A DNA stretch of 64,000 bases from an uncultured Muribaculaceae bacterium (lineage in GTDB: Bacteria > Bacteroidota > Bacteroidia > Bacteroidales > Muribaculaceae). The notes beneath the pieces were generated by a model, which saw only the letters and a program-made list of their open reading frames with translations, was not told the DNA's origin and searched no databases. The DNA lies in assembly GCA_910578385.1 (NCBI GenBank), contig CAJTQV010000002.1, positions 124,001 through 188,000 of the forward strand, in the 5' to 3' direction. Position numbers and translations under genes: made by a program. Below, one piece after another: positions 49,274 through 57,921 of the stretch (positions within the stretch are counted from its first letter, which is position 1; every line of letters starts with the position of its first letter).

Positions 49274-51409
49274 TCAGAAAACGGCTTCGGAAACGGGGCC
49301 TTTTCTTTTGGGCCTGGGTGATGAGGGGCGAGGTATGAGGCGGGGCGCGTCCATTTCGTAGAAGCAGATGTGGAGACCGATGGCACGGGTCATCAACAGG
49401 TCGTCGTGCCGGCCGACAATCGCGCCGTAGGAGCCGTTCTGTTTACGCTCGTAGACAAGGTATTCATCGAGGCAGCGGCGGTCGCGTTCGGTGTAAAGGC
49501 GCTCACGGATGCATTTGATGAGCGTTGAGATTATCATCGGCTTTGTGGCGATGTTGGTGTGAAAGCCGTATTTGCGAGGGATGCCCTGCCGGATTTCATC
49601 TTCGGACTGACGGCGGGCGTAGAGATTGGGATATATAGTTGAAATCTGATTGAGGATGTAGAGCGACTGATCACCGCCCTCGACCTGTCTCTCGCGGTCG
49701 CGGGTCTCCAATGTGTTGGACTCGATGACAAGAAGAGAGTTGTCGTAGAAGGCGGCTATCTGCGCGGCTTTCCATGCGAGGCGGTCAATGTCGCAATGTC
49801 CGTACCACTGGGCGACAACGGAAGGACGACCGCCCACGTCGATCATGTTGATGCGGTCGATTACAAGGATGACAGACCAGTCTGCCTTGGCGGAGCGACC
49901 GCCGACATCGACAATAGTGAGGTAGCGGTTGGATATGTGGTATTCATCGTCTGTCTCCGGCTTGCTCCAGACCCAGAGCTGCCCCTGGCGGTCCTCGTGG
50001 AAACGGAGGTTTTTCAGGGCATCCTTGCCTTCGTCGCGGTCGGCGTAGACATCGCCAATAAAACGTGGTGGGCGGCAACCTTTCTCAAACTCCTCGACCT
50101 GGTAGCGGTCGAAGACCATCGAGCCGGAATGGACAAAGGCCTCGACATCGTCGGAGGGATACTCGGAAGCCATAACCCCGTGGTCGTTCTTGCCGCTGCG
50201 TTCCTGTACATACCAGTTGATGGCTTCAAGCGAAGCACCTTTCTCCCACAGCCACCATAGATAACGGCCGCTCTCCTCGCGGGCGGACATCACATTGCCG
50301 TTCTCGCGGTTTGCATGGAGAGCGGTTGCGAAATCGCGCAATGCCCGGGAGTTCTCAAAGGGGAGGGAATATTGCTCAATGTCGAACCAAGAGATGAAGA
50401 GAGCCTCATATTGAGATGGAATCTTCGGGTCGGCGGCGGCGGTGTATTCGGTATGGAAGAAGTTGCCGGTTCCGTTGGCGGTGGACTCCATTACAATCAT
50501 GGTGTAGGGTTTGAAGAGTATGCCTGAACATGCGGAGCGCACAATATCTTCGGGGGACTTGCCGTCGGTCTTTTTCCAGATGCCGACCTCGGAAAGGTGC
50601 ACGAGCGAGTATGCACCGCCACGGCAACCATCGGGACGTTCGGCGGTGCCTATCTTGATCTTGCAGTTGCGCTGGGGGACGCGATGTGTGGAGCCGGACT
50701 TTCCGACACCTATCATCTTTGGTTCGTTGGTGTCGTAGCACTCCCCCATTTCGTGGAGCATCTCAAGGGGGTAGTCCTTGATCATGGTGTCGAACATATC
50801 CTTGATTTCATCTGAAGCCGCTCCCTGATGGGCAATAATGAGAGAGTTCAATCCACGTTTGTGAATGAACTGCAACCATGCCATGTAGAGCTGAGTGGTG
50901 GTGGAACCGCCCCACTGGCGAGCTTTGAGCAGTATAAGGCGGATGGGGAGACCGGCGCGACGTTTCTCCTCGAAGCGGGAGACGAGCATGCGCTGTGGAT
51001 AGCGGAGACGGAAAAGCACGTCGGCCCCAGCATCCTTGTTGTGAATCCGGACGAGGGTGGCAGTCCAGAACGGAAAGTCGTGGCGGTAGCGGAGACGGAT
51101 GAACTTTTGGGCAACCTTTGAGCGGTCGGAATCGAAATCCGCGCTTCCGCGCTCACACAGCCCCTCTTCGACAAGGAAGCTGGAGATGGAGCCGGCCCTG
51201 ATGAGTTTGCTCACGAATGGAATTGAGAGCATGTCGACAGGGAGCCATTGTTGCGGGATGACGAAATCGGAAATGACAACGAGCCTGCGCTCCCCTACCG
51301 ACCCGAACCCCGATATGGGATTGAAAGGGGCGTAGATTCTTTCGTTGCGTCTGTCATTTTCCTTCAGGATGCTGTCTATGTCGGTTGATGTGGCGGTCAT
51401 ACCATCCAT
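49274..51409 (-). CDS. terL: Terminase large subunit
   Basis: This 711-aa packaging motor starts at the ATG at 51409. The frame is open further upstream, but that part is only a shadow of the overlapping small gene. The ATPase has a modified Walker A, LLKARQWGGST (160-170), and Walker B with the catalytic acid in YSLVHLSEVG (267-276). The C-terminal RNase-H-like nuclease includes LTIVDVGGRSAKADWS with D501. It lies on the strand opposite to portal and capsid, convergent with the portal gene, which is unusual. Residues 83-91 (GLCERGSAD) are encoded by the antisense of repeat copy 5. Confidence 0.9.
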   Translation of the reverse strand: MDGMTATSTDIDSILKENDRRNERIYAPFNPISGFGSVGERRLVVISDFVIPQQWLPVDMLSIPFVSKLIRAGSISSFLVEEGLCERGSADFDSDRSKVAQKFIRLRYRHDFPFWTATLVRIHNKDAGADVLFRLRYPQRMLVSRFEEKRRAGLPIRLILLKARQWGGSTTTQLYMAWLQFIHKRGLNSLIIAHQGAASDEIKDMFDTMIKDYPLEMLHEMGECYDTNEPKMIGVGKSGSTHRVPQRNCKIKIGTAERPDGCRGGAYSLVHLSEVGIWKKTDGKSPEDIVRSACSGILFKPYTMIVMESTANGTGNFFHTEYTAAADPKIPSQYEALFISWFDIEQYSLPFENSRALRDFATALHANRENGNVMSAREESGRYLWWLWEKGASLEAINWYVQERSGKNDHGVMASEYPSDDVEAFVHSGSMVFDRYQVEEFEKGCRPPRFIGDVYADRDEGKDALKNLRFHEDRQGQLWVWSKPETDDEYHISNRYLTIVDVGGRSAKADWSVILVIDRINMIDVGGRPSVVAQWYGHCDIDRLAWKAAQIAAFYDNSLLVIESNTLETRDRERQVEGGDQSLYILNQISTIYPNLYARRQSEDEIRQGIPRKYGFHTNIATKPMIISTLIKCIRERLYTERDRRCLDEYLVYERKQNGSYGAIVGRHDDLLMTRAIGLHICFYEMDAPRLIPRPSSPRPKRKGPVSEAVF
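51141..51161 (+). repeat. Hairpin-TCACAC element, copy 5, inside terL
   Basis: GCGC-TTCC-GCGC followed by TCACACAGC, identical to copy 3, within the 5' part of terL (antisense). It encodes CERGSA in the terminase N-terminal region, ahead of the ATPase. Confidence 0.55.
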
Positions 51410-51800
51410 TGCGAATTCGATAAATAAACTCTCCGACGGTGCGGGGAGTGAGATAAAACTTCGGGGCGGGCTGATTGACAACCATCGAGACAAGTTCGAA
51501 AAGAGACTTGTCCGGGTATTCGTCGCGGAGCATGAGGTATCTCCGGAAAATCTCCTCGAACATCTCGCGCTTGTTAGGACGCATGCGCAAGAAGGGCTTG
51601 CCCGCCAACATGCGTGCCACCTCGACAGCGGCACGTTCCTCAGAGACCCAGAATCTCTTGGCCGGCGACTCGGCCACAAGGCGGAATATCTCGGGCATGA
51701 GAATGTATCCGGTTCTGGCGAGCTGGGACCGGTAGGCACGCATGATGTCTTCGTTGCGCTGCCGTGTGAATTCCATTATGGAGCCGAAATGTTTAGCCAT
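51354..51800 (-). CDS. Probable terminase small subunit
   Basis: This 148-aa, largely helical basic protein (MAKHFGSIMEFTRQRNEDIM; LRMRPNKREMFEEIFRRYLM) overlaps the start of terL by 56 bp on the same strand. A small helical DNA-binding protein directly before terL is usually the pac/cos-recognising small subunit. Residues 105-140 (VNQPAPKFYLTPRTVGEFIY) could form the terL-interacting part. The family is not recognised; the call is from position, size and composition. Confidence 0.6.
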   Translation of the reverse strand: MAKHFGSIMEFTRQRNEDIMRAYRSQLARTGYILMPEIFRLVAESPAKRFWVSEERAAVEVARMLAGKPFLRMRPNKREMFEEIFRRYLMLRDEYPDKSLFELVSMVVNQPAPKFYLTPRTVGEFIYRIRNGWYDRHINRHRQHPEGK

Positions 51801-51984
51801 CTTACGCAGTGTTGTTTAATCGGTTCGCTGCAAAGATACAAAAGCGTCACAAAACTTAAAAGCGCAGATGACAACGAGGCGATTATTTTTGCGGCGAGAG
51901 TGAATAGAGAGCAGCAGCAGACCTGTCACACCGGGTATACATCTGTTGCGGATAAATTAATATAACCATAAGATTATCACGACA

Positions 51985-52743
51985 ATGGCCGAAACAAATA
52001 CAGTCACTTCCCCTACGCCAACGAGCAGACGGGAGCAGCATCTGGAGAGACTGCGCAAGAAATATCCCGACAAGAGATTCGAGGACGAAGAGGAAATCTA
52101 CGGCACAATTTCCGATGATTACGACCAATTCGAGCAGGAGCTGGGAGGTTACAAAGACCGCGAGAAGACGCTGAGCGACATGTTCGCGGCCGATGAACGC
52201 AGCGCTCAGTTCCTGAACGACTGGCGCAATGGCCAAGATCCTGTGGTGGGGCTTGTGCGCACATTCGGCATGGAGATCAAGGATGTGCTCGATGACCCTG
52301 AGATGCAGGACAAGATTGCCGAAGCGAACAAGGAGTATGTGGAGCGTGTGGCCAAATCGAAGAAACTGGATGAGGAGTATGAGCGGAATATGGACGTGAC
52401 CCTTGACACGTTGCGTCAGTTCCAGGCCGAGCGAGGAATGACAGATGAACAGATTGACGCAGTGATGGATTTTCTGCTCGGTGTGGTGAAAGACGGAGTG
52501 ATGGGCAAGTTCAGCGCGGAGACGCTTGAGATGGGCTGCAAGGCAATCAATCATGACGAGGACGTAGCGAACGCCAGCGAGGAGGGCGAGGCTGCGGGAC
52601 GCAACAGCAGAGTTGTGGAACGACTACGCAGGAGCAGCAAGGGTGACGGCACCGCCCCGCTTAACGGCAAGAACGGACGATCGGGAAACAGTAACGGACG
52701 CATGCATCAGTCGATGTTTGACCTCGCCAATGAAGCTATGTAA
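51985..52743 (+). CDS. Capsid scaffolding protein (probable)
   Basis: This 252-aa, highly charged, helical protein lies directly upstream of the capsid gene, the usual scaffold position. It has acidic N-terminal helices (FEDEEEIYGTISDDYDQF), a central coiled-coil region and a basic, Gly/Asn/Ser-rich C-terminus ending FDLANEAM. A basic helix-containing C-terminus is typical for coat binding. The last seven codons and the stop lie in a 49-bp unit repeated three more times downstream. Confidence 0.7.
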   Translation: MAETNTVTSPTPTSRREQHLERLRKKYPDKRFEDEEEIYGTISDDYDQFEQELGGYKDREKTLSDMFAADERSAQFLNDWRNGQDPVVGLVRTFGMEIKDVLDDPEMQDKIAEANKEYVERVAKSKKLDEEYERNMDVTLDTLRQFQAERGMTDEQIDAVMDFLLGVVKDGVMGKFSAETLEMGCKAINHDEDVANASEEGEAAGRNSRVVERLRRSSKGDGTAPLNGKNGRSGNSNGRMHQSMFDLANEAM

Positions 52744-52890
52744 GCGGTGCTCGGTCGAGCTGAAGGTTGACCTCGCCAATGAAGCTATGTAAGCGGTGCT
52801 CGGTCGAGCTGAAGGTTGACCTCGCCAATGAAGCTATGTAAGCGGTGCTCGGTCGAGCTGAAGATTGACCTCGCCAATGCGGCTATGTAA
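52719..52890 (+). repeat. 49-bp tandem repeat at the scaffold 3' end
   Basis: Unit starts are 52719, 52768, 52817 and 52866, exactly 49 bp apart; the fourth unit is partial and diverged. Each unit begins TGACCTCGCCAATGAAGC and contains codons for DLANEAM plus TAA, then about 25 bp of spacer (GCGGTGCTCGGTCGAGCTG). The first unit overlaps the real gene end; the others are non-coding echoes. The spacer contains a short palindrome, GCTCGGTCGAGC. Confidence 0.92.
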
Positions 52891-52899
52891 TCCGGATTC

Positions 52900-52919
52900 G
52901 GCCTACGGCCTCACACGGG
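52900..52919 (+). repeat. Hairpin-TCACAC element, copy 6 (stem GGCC/GGCC)
   Basis: GGCC-TAC-GGCC followed by TCACACGGG, just after the 49-bp array and before the capsid-leader ORF. Confidence 0.45.
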
Positions 52920-52938
52920 ACAAAATATTTGCAGATGT

Positions 52939-53103
52939 ATGGATGGAGTTAAAGTCAAAGTCGTAAGCGGCCATATGACACCAAGCATGGGAAGCGCAGG
53001 GTTAAGGTCGCAAGTCCCGGGCGCGATGGCCTCGGTGAGTAATCTCGCGGGCGCGACCGGAGGCATAGGGCCGGGCAAATCCGCTGAACGCGATAGCAAA
53101 TAA
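52939..53103 (+). CDS. 54-aa duplicate of the capsid protein N-terminus
   Basis: A 54-codon ORF starts at 52939 and ends 24 bp before the capsid ATG. Its product (MDGVKVKVVSGHMTPSMGSA...) aligns without gaps to the first 52 residues of the capsid protein (MDGETVIVGGQNPTPTPGTA...), with 26 identities by my count. Shared blocks include SQVPG, VS-(x2)-AGAT and GPG. It then ends (SAERDSK) where the capsid protein enters its folded part. Divergence with an intact frame argues that it is maintained rather than a fresh duplication. It could compete with or regulate the capsid arm, or decorate the shell. Confidence 0.7.
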   Translation: MDGVKVKVVSGHMTPSMGSAGLRSQVPGAMASVSNLAGATGGIGPGKSAERDSK

Positions 53104-53127
53104 TAATCAACTTAAAAATGTAAAGAC

Positions 53128-54666
53128 ATGGACGGAGAAACCGTAATTGTCGGTGGGCAGAATCCCACCCCGACACCCGGCACAGCCGGAGTGCAGTCGC
53201 AAGTTCCCGGCTCACCCACAACCGTCAGTGCTGTCGCAGGCGCGACAGACGGCGTGGGACCGGGCAATCTGGTTCAGAGTGACATTGACCAGGAACTTTT
53301 CAAGTTCAAATCGGATGACACCCCGCTTATGCAGCTCATGCTGAAAGCGAAAAAAGTCAAAGTGAACAGCCCTGAGGTTGACCACTACATGATTGATGAA
53401 CCCCGCTCAAGCGTGGTGACCACATCGGCTGTGGCAGAAAGCACCCAACAGCAGTTTATCCTGCCTCTGCCGGCGAACGATGCGAGCATTCCCCGCCCCT
53501 ATGGCACACTGCTTGTGAAGGGGGTTGACGGGTATACCGAGGATGGCAAGACAAAGACACCGGGCAAGGACGTGATGCTTTTCGTTGTAGGTCACGACAC
53601 AGCATCGGGCAATCCGATTGTCCGCGCAGTGAATGGTCCGAAGCAGCAGGCATCGGACGAATTCTGCACCACCCCGGCCATACCTGCCGGAACAACCCTC
53701 ATCATACTTTCGAACGCGCTCTACGAGACGCAGAAAGAGGTTGACCCTGACCTCATCGTTCCGCAGGCTCAGACGGTGTATCTTCAGAAGCGCGGCATGA
53801 ATCAGATTGTATCTGACTATTATGAGGCGCAGAAGAAGCGCATTCCGTTCGGCAAGGCCGTAATCGCGGAAGCCGCCATCACCAACTTCAAGGTACGCGG
53901 CAACCGTACGCTCTATGCAGGACGCAAGGCGAAGTTCTCGGTACAGACCCCGAAGGCTGGTGTACAGTCCGTCTATTGTACCGAGGGTGTGCGCTATCAG
54001 GTTAAGAAAGAACTCCAGCATGCGGGCAAGTGGACAGTTGAGGAAATCATCGCACTGGCCAAGATGGTGTTCACCGGAGAGGATGTTCCGAAAAGCGTAA
54101 TCTGTCTTGCAGGCAAGAACTTCCTTGAGAACATACAGTGTATCGACTATTCAAAGCATCCGGAAATTCAGATTACCACCAAGACCAATCCGGTAGGCTG
54201 GGTAGTGACGAACTTCCACACCGTGTTCGGAGACCTCGAATTCAAACACGACCCGACTCTTGACCGTCTGAAGTGGAGCAACTCCGCCTTCATCGTGGCT
54301 CCCGACAGGCTTGTGCATTACCAGTATTCAGCCGAGCACTCAAGCCGCGACCGCATGGAGGGCGAGGAGGCCACCCGCGAAGCCATCCTGGTGTGGGATG
54401 CACTCGCGCTGAAAGGTTCGTGCCACGTCTGGATCAACGGGGAGGCCACATCGGCAGATGGCAACATCAACACCGAGGCCGTACACTATCATCTCTACGA
54501 CGGTGAAGAGGCACCTGAAAATCCGGCTGACGGCTGTGTGTTCTATCTTCTCAACGATTGCCCAGGCATTGGAGAGACAGCAGTCAAGGGTACGCTCTGG
54601 CAAGCCAAGAGTGGCGGAGAGGGTTCTTCCTGGGTCGAGTATACAGGAGACGTAATGGCAGTGTAA
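53128..54666 (+). CDS. Major capsid protein
   Basis: This 512-aa protein lies after the scaffold gene. A Gly/Pro/Thr-rich arm (residues 1-50) precedes helical and beta-rich segments (DIDQELFKFKSDDTPLMQLM, MNQIVSDYYEAQKKRIPFGK) and a C-terminal insertion (LALKGSCHVWINGEATS). The MEGEEATREAILVWDALALK segment is reminiscent of the SU10/DUF5309 capsid family, but I hold this loosely. Gene order (scaffold before, head-completion genes after) is the main support. A hairpin terminator follows. Confidence 0.75.
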   Translation: MDGETVIVGGQNPTPTPGTAGVQSQVPGSPTTVSAVAGATDGVGPGNLVQSDIDQELFKFKSDDTPLMQLMLKAKKVKVNSPEVDHYMIDEPRSSVVTTSAVAESTQQQFILPLPANDASIPRPYGTLLVKGVDGYTEDGKTKTPGKDVMLFVVGHDTASGNPIVRAVNGPKQQASDEFCTTPAIPAGTTLIILSNALYETQKEVDPDLIVPQAQTVYLQKRGMNQIVSDYYEAQKKRIPFGKAVIAEAAITNFKVRGNRTLYAGRKAKFSVQTPKAGVQSVYCTEGVRYQVKKELQHAGKWTVEEIIALAKMVFTGEDVPKSVICLAGKNFLENIQCIDYSKHPEIQITTKTNPVGWVVTNFHTVFGDLEFKHDPTLDRLKWSNSAFIVAPDRLVHYQYSAEHSSRDRMEGEEATREAILVWDALALKGSCHVWINGEATSADGNINTEAVHYHLYDGEEAPENPADGCVFYLLNDCPGIGETAVKGTLWQAKSGGEGSSWVEYTGDVMAV

Positions 54667-54696
54667 CTCATTCATCGCATTCCAATTGATTAACCG

Positions 54697-54738
54697 GAGG
54701 GGCGGACAACAGAGGCAATACCGTCCGCCCCTCTCTAA
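54697..54738 (+). terminator. Hairpin terminator/attenuator after the capsid gene
   Basis: GAGGGGCGGAC (54697-54707) pairs perfectly with GTCCGCCCCTC (54723-54733) over a 15-nt loop, 30 bp past the capsid stop. It is followed by TCTAAC. It may trim or reduce transcription into the downstream minor genes. Confidence 0.75.
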
Positions 54739-54749
54739 CAACAACAGCA

Positions 54750-55289
54750 ATGAAGAAGAAAAGAGTGACATACGGGGTGTCGGGCATGATGGAATACCAG
54801 GCCATCATCAAGGTAGGCAGATCGGCGATGAAAGTATTGTTCACGGACGGCTCCATGAACGCAATGGGCACTAACCCCGCGACATATACGACCGACAGTC
54901 TCATGGTGCAGCATGCGATAGAGAACAGCGAGCAATACAAACGCGGGCGTATCCATGTGGTAAGAACTGTGCCGCTTGATGAAGATGTCCATATTGAGCG
55001 CAATCTCAAGGGTGGTACCGACAAGGGAACTGCTCCTGCAACGGAACCGGACGAAGCTTCGCTAAAGCTCAGCACAGAGACAAAAAACCGCTGTGCAGCG
55101 GATGGAGAGAGAGGAGAATCTGCGGTTGAACCACATCGCGAAGCTATAACCGAAATGGAGTTTGACAACAATGATGATGCCAAGGACTTTCTTGAAAGCA
55201 AGTTCGGCTACGTGAGAGCCAAGCTGCGCAACCGTGCCGACATTGTAGCCGCCGGGGAAGCCAACGGTATCGCCATAAGTTTCTCATAA
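54750..55289 (+). CDS. Head-associated protein, unknown function
   Basis: This 179-aa protein has an N-terminal beta-rich domain (YQAIIKVGRSAMKVLFTDGS, YTTDSLMVQHAIENSEQYKR). A charged, disordered middle (GTAPATEPDEASLKLSTETK) is followed by a C-terminal helix containing DAKDFLESKFGYVRAKLRNR. The latter resembles a small adaptor helix. Position between the capsid and adaptor-like genes suggests a head-completion or decoration protein. The family is not recognised. Confidence 0.65.
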   Translation: MKKKRVTYGVSGMMEYQAIIKVGRSAMKVLFTDGSMNAMGTNPATYTTDSLMVQHAIENSEQYKRGRIHVVRTVPLDEDVHIERNLKGGTDKGTAPATEPDEASLKLSTETKNRCAADGERGESAVEPHREAITEMEFDNNDDAKDFLESKFGYVRAKLRNRADIVAAGEANGIAISFS

Positions 55290-55304
55290 ACCCACACCCG
55301 CGAT

Positions 55305-55937
55305 ATGATTTATAAAATCCAACGGATAGTGCGTGACGTGCGTATCGCCATAGACGAGAACAATACGAGCGAACAGTTGATAGCCAGCGAGGATATCGAC
55401 ACTCTGTCGTTGGAGGAAATCATCCGCTCAAAAATTGTGGAGGCGGTGCGACGGATATTGACCGAAGCACCGGTGCATCTGCTTGACGGCGGCAAACATT
55501 TCGGAGACGCTGTATATTGGCGAAACCAATGCTCGGGCTGGATTCTCCTTCCTGAAGATTTCATGAGGCTTGTGATTTTCAAGATGAGCGATTGGGAGCG
55601 ACCGGTATATGAGCCTATCACCGCAGCTGACCCGAAGTACCAATTGCAATTCTCACGCTACAAGGGACTGCGTGGAAATCCGCAAAAGCCGGTAGTGGCG
55701 ATTGTGAGCCGGGCCACGGGTTGTGTTCTTGAGCTCTTCTCTTGCCATGATGAAAACGCAACAGTAGAGCAGGCTCTCTATATCCCGTTGCCTAAAGTTG
55801 ACCGAGACGGCGGTATGTACATCCCAGAAAGATGCTATACAGCCGTAGTGTATGAGGCGGCGGCACTTGCGCTTGCAACCATAGGCAGCAACTTGTCATC
55901 AGCAATGTCAGAATTAAGCAAACAACTTTTGGTATGA
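55305..55937 (+). CDS. Head-tail adaptor-like protein (probable)
   Basis: This 210-aa protein begins with a helix (MIYKIQRIVRDVRIAIDEN), then LSLEEIIRSKIVEAVRRIL and a beta-rich body (SGWILLPEDFMRLVIFKM). It ends in a helical segment with CYTAVVYEAAALALATIG. Position two genes after the capsid protein and size fit a portal-to-tail adaptor, but no family is recognised. The stop overlaps the fibre start by 4 bp (ATGA). Confidence 0.55.
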   Translation: MIYKIQRIVRDVRIAIDENNTSEQLIASEDIDTLSLEEIIRSKIVEAVRRILTEAPVHLLDGGKHFGDAVYWRNQCSGWILLPEDFMRLVIFKMSDWERPVYEPITAADPKYQLQFSRYKGLRGNPQKPVVAIVSRATGCVLELFSCHDENATVEQALYIPLPKVDRDGGMYIPERCYTAVVYEAAALALATIGSNLSSAMSELSKQLLV

Positions 55938-57853
55938 GTCAGATAAAGGCAACAGAAATTGAGGGGGATGCAGCCATCGGAAGACATGTAACCGCAGGTG
56001 GTGACGCACGCATAAGCGGCCATGCGGTGGTCAAGAAGAATCTCCGGGTGGAGGGGTGGCTGGAGGCGCGGAACGTGCGGCATCCGGTGAAGGGGATGTT
56101 TGCGAGCGTGGTGCGTCTGGAGGAGGCTTGGCCGCGTCCTCATGATGGCTGGGCCGCCCTTGTCGGCACGAAACTGCCGGCCAAGCTGTATATCGCCCAG
56201 GATGGTGAGTGGCGGGCTACCGGGGGCACCAGCGGTGGTGTGACGGTGGAGTTCGACCCTACTGTCCTGAGGGAAGAGCTTGGGGCTGAGATCCGGGGCA
56301 AGGCGCTGGCCTCGGTCATCATGAGCCGCGATGACTCGGGGGTTACTCTGACATTCAAGAACGGAGCGGGCGAGGCTACGCCCGCCGCTGTGAAGATTCC
56401 GGTGGCTGTGTGGAACGGTCCCGGTGACAATGACGGTGTGGCCGGTGTGATGTCGCCGTACAAAGTGCGGATATTGGAGGAGGCTTACAGGCAATCGAAA
56501 AGCAATTCGCAGGACATCGGGGCACTCGGCAAAAGACTGACTGATTCCGTATCGCACCTTCAGGACGACATCGACGAAATAACCGGCTCGATGGGAACAC
56601 CTGACGGGCTTGCCACTCTCGATGAGAGAGGCTGGCTGGTCGGGACGCAGCTGAATCCTGACACGGTGTCGGTGCGGGTGTTCCACGGGTTTGTGAAGAA
56701 CGTTAAGACCGAGACAGTCGGTGTGATATTGAAGCCCGGCCAGATTTCCCAGGTTGTCTATGATACCGCCCGCTGCAAGTTTCTGCTTCAGGTAGTCGGC
56801 AGTTATTACGACGCGTGGCCGGAGGTGTCGGCATACAACGGCTCAGCCGGAGAGATACCGGTAAACCGCCTTTATGTGTATGCGGCCGAACGGAGCATCT
56901 GGTGGTGGAACGGCATGGAGCTGACCGAGATAACAGACCGGGAACTTCTTGCGGAGCTTGCGGAGAATGCCCTGAGATTGTCTAAAATCTGTGTTTTCGG
57001 GGGTTTTGTGGAGACGACTCCGAGTCTGTCGGAGGAGCGCGGCCCGGCTGATATGGAGGCTATCTTCGATAAGGAAGGGGGCGTTTTTGTGGGATGCAAG
57101 ACATTGGGCACGGCTAAAATATGGTGCGGTTCATGGTTAGGCAATTCAAAGTGGGGAATCTCGCAAGGGACGTTCGCGGGGGTTGTGCCGGTCAATGACC
57201 GTCTGTATGTCTGCAAATCGGACCACAGCATGTGGGTGTGGAACGGGGAGACATTGGTCAACATCGTACCCGCCCCGGAAGAGCTGAGCCGGCTGGAGTC
57301 GGCCAAGCTCGACCGCAGCAAGATCAACCAGCCCGGAGGCGTGGCGGGGCTTGATGAGTCGGGCAAGATTGACGCCTCGCTGCTGCCCGACTCGGCACAG
57401 ACCGGGGCACGCGGGCCGCTGATATGCGTGTTCGACGGCTGGACGGATGAAAGTCCGGCACTCGGGGCGGCGGTTCCGGGTCAGGGCCGCGGCGAGGTCA
57501 TATATGACCGGGAGCGCGGCACATTCGTCAGCTACGAGAAGATCGGCAATTCCTACGGGTGGTTCGGCGAATGGACGGGCGACGCATCGTTTGGCGAGGT
57601 ACTTGGCCCGTTCCAGGGTGTGCGGCCTGTGGCCGACCGCTTCTATTTCTGCCCTGACGGGAGCGGTCTATGGTGGTGGGACGGCACGCAGCTCATCGAC
57701 GTGTCGGGATGTTCCGGTTCCGCCTCGCCTCCGGCCATCACACCCGGAGAGATCGACGACCTGCTCCAGTCGCCTCCGGCGTTCCCTGATTCCTCAGACA
57801 CGGCACCGCCCTCGATCACGCTTGATGAAATCGACGAACTCCTCAGGCCTTGA
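55934..57853 (+). CDS. Fibre protein with three internal repeats
   Basis: This 639-aa protein has an N-terminal beta-helix-like stretch (IGRHVTAGGDARISGHAVV, then KKNLRVEGWLEARN) often seen in Bacteroidales phage fibres. Three homologous repeats lie at about residues 247-336, 353-445 and 496-590. Each starts with VF-G-x-T/V and ends with a pattern like PVNRLYVYAAERSIWWWNG, PVNDRLYVCKSDHSMWVWNG or PVADRFYFCPDGSGLWWWDG. The Trp-rich ends suggest carbohydrate binding, so receptor recognition is plausible. Confidence 0.75.
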   Translation: MSQIKATEIEGDAAIGRHVTAGGDARISGHAVVKKNLRVEGWLEARNVRHPVKGMFASVVRLEEAWPRPHDGWAALVGTKLPAKLYIAQDGEWRATGGTSGGVTVEFDPTVLREELGAEIRGKALASVIMSRDDSGVTLTFKNGAGEATPAAVKIPVAVWNGPGDNDGVAGVMSPYKVRILEEAYRQSKSNSQDIGALGKRLTDSVSHLQDDIDEITGSMGTPDGLATLDERGWLVGTQLNPDTVSVRVFHGFVKNVKTETVGVILKPGQISQVVYDTARCKFLLQVVGSYYDAWPEVSAYNGSAGEIPVNRLYVYAAERSIWWWNGMELTEITDRELLAELAENALRLSKICVFGGFVETTPSLSEERGPADMEAIFDKEGGVFVGCKTLGTAKIWCGSWLGNSKWGISQGTFAGVVPVNDRLYVCKSDHSMWVWNGETLVNIVPAPEELSRLESAKLDRSKINQPGGVAGLDESGKIDASLLPDSAQTGARGPLICVFDGWTDESPALGAAVPGQGRGEVIYDRERGTFVSYEKIGNSYGWFGEWTGDASFGEVLGPFQGVRPVADRFYFCPDGSGLWWWDGTQLIDVSGCSGSASPPAITPGEIDDLLQSPPAFPDSSDTAPPSITLDEIDELLRP

Positions 57854-57921
57854 CATTAAAGGATAACGCCACACATGGCGACAGTATCAATATTTTTTCA
57901 ACCATTTAAAATTTAAAGACA

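Noticed and set aside
51410..51739. 110-residue N-terminal extension of the terminase large subunit
   Set aside because: The translated segment is Ser/Pro/Arg-rich shadow sequence over the small-subunit gene; the terminase fold begins after 51409.
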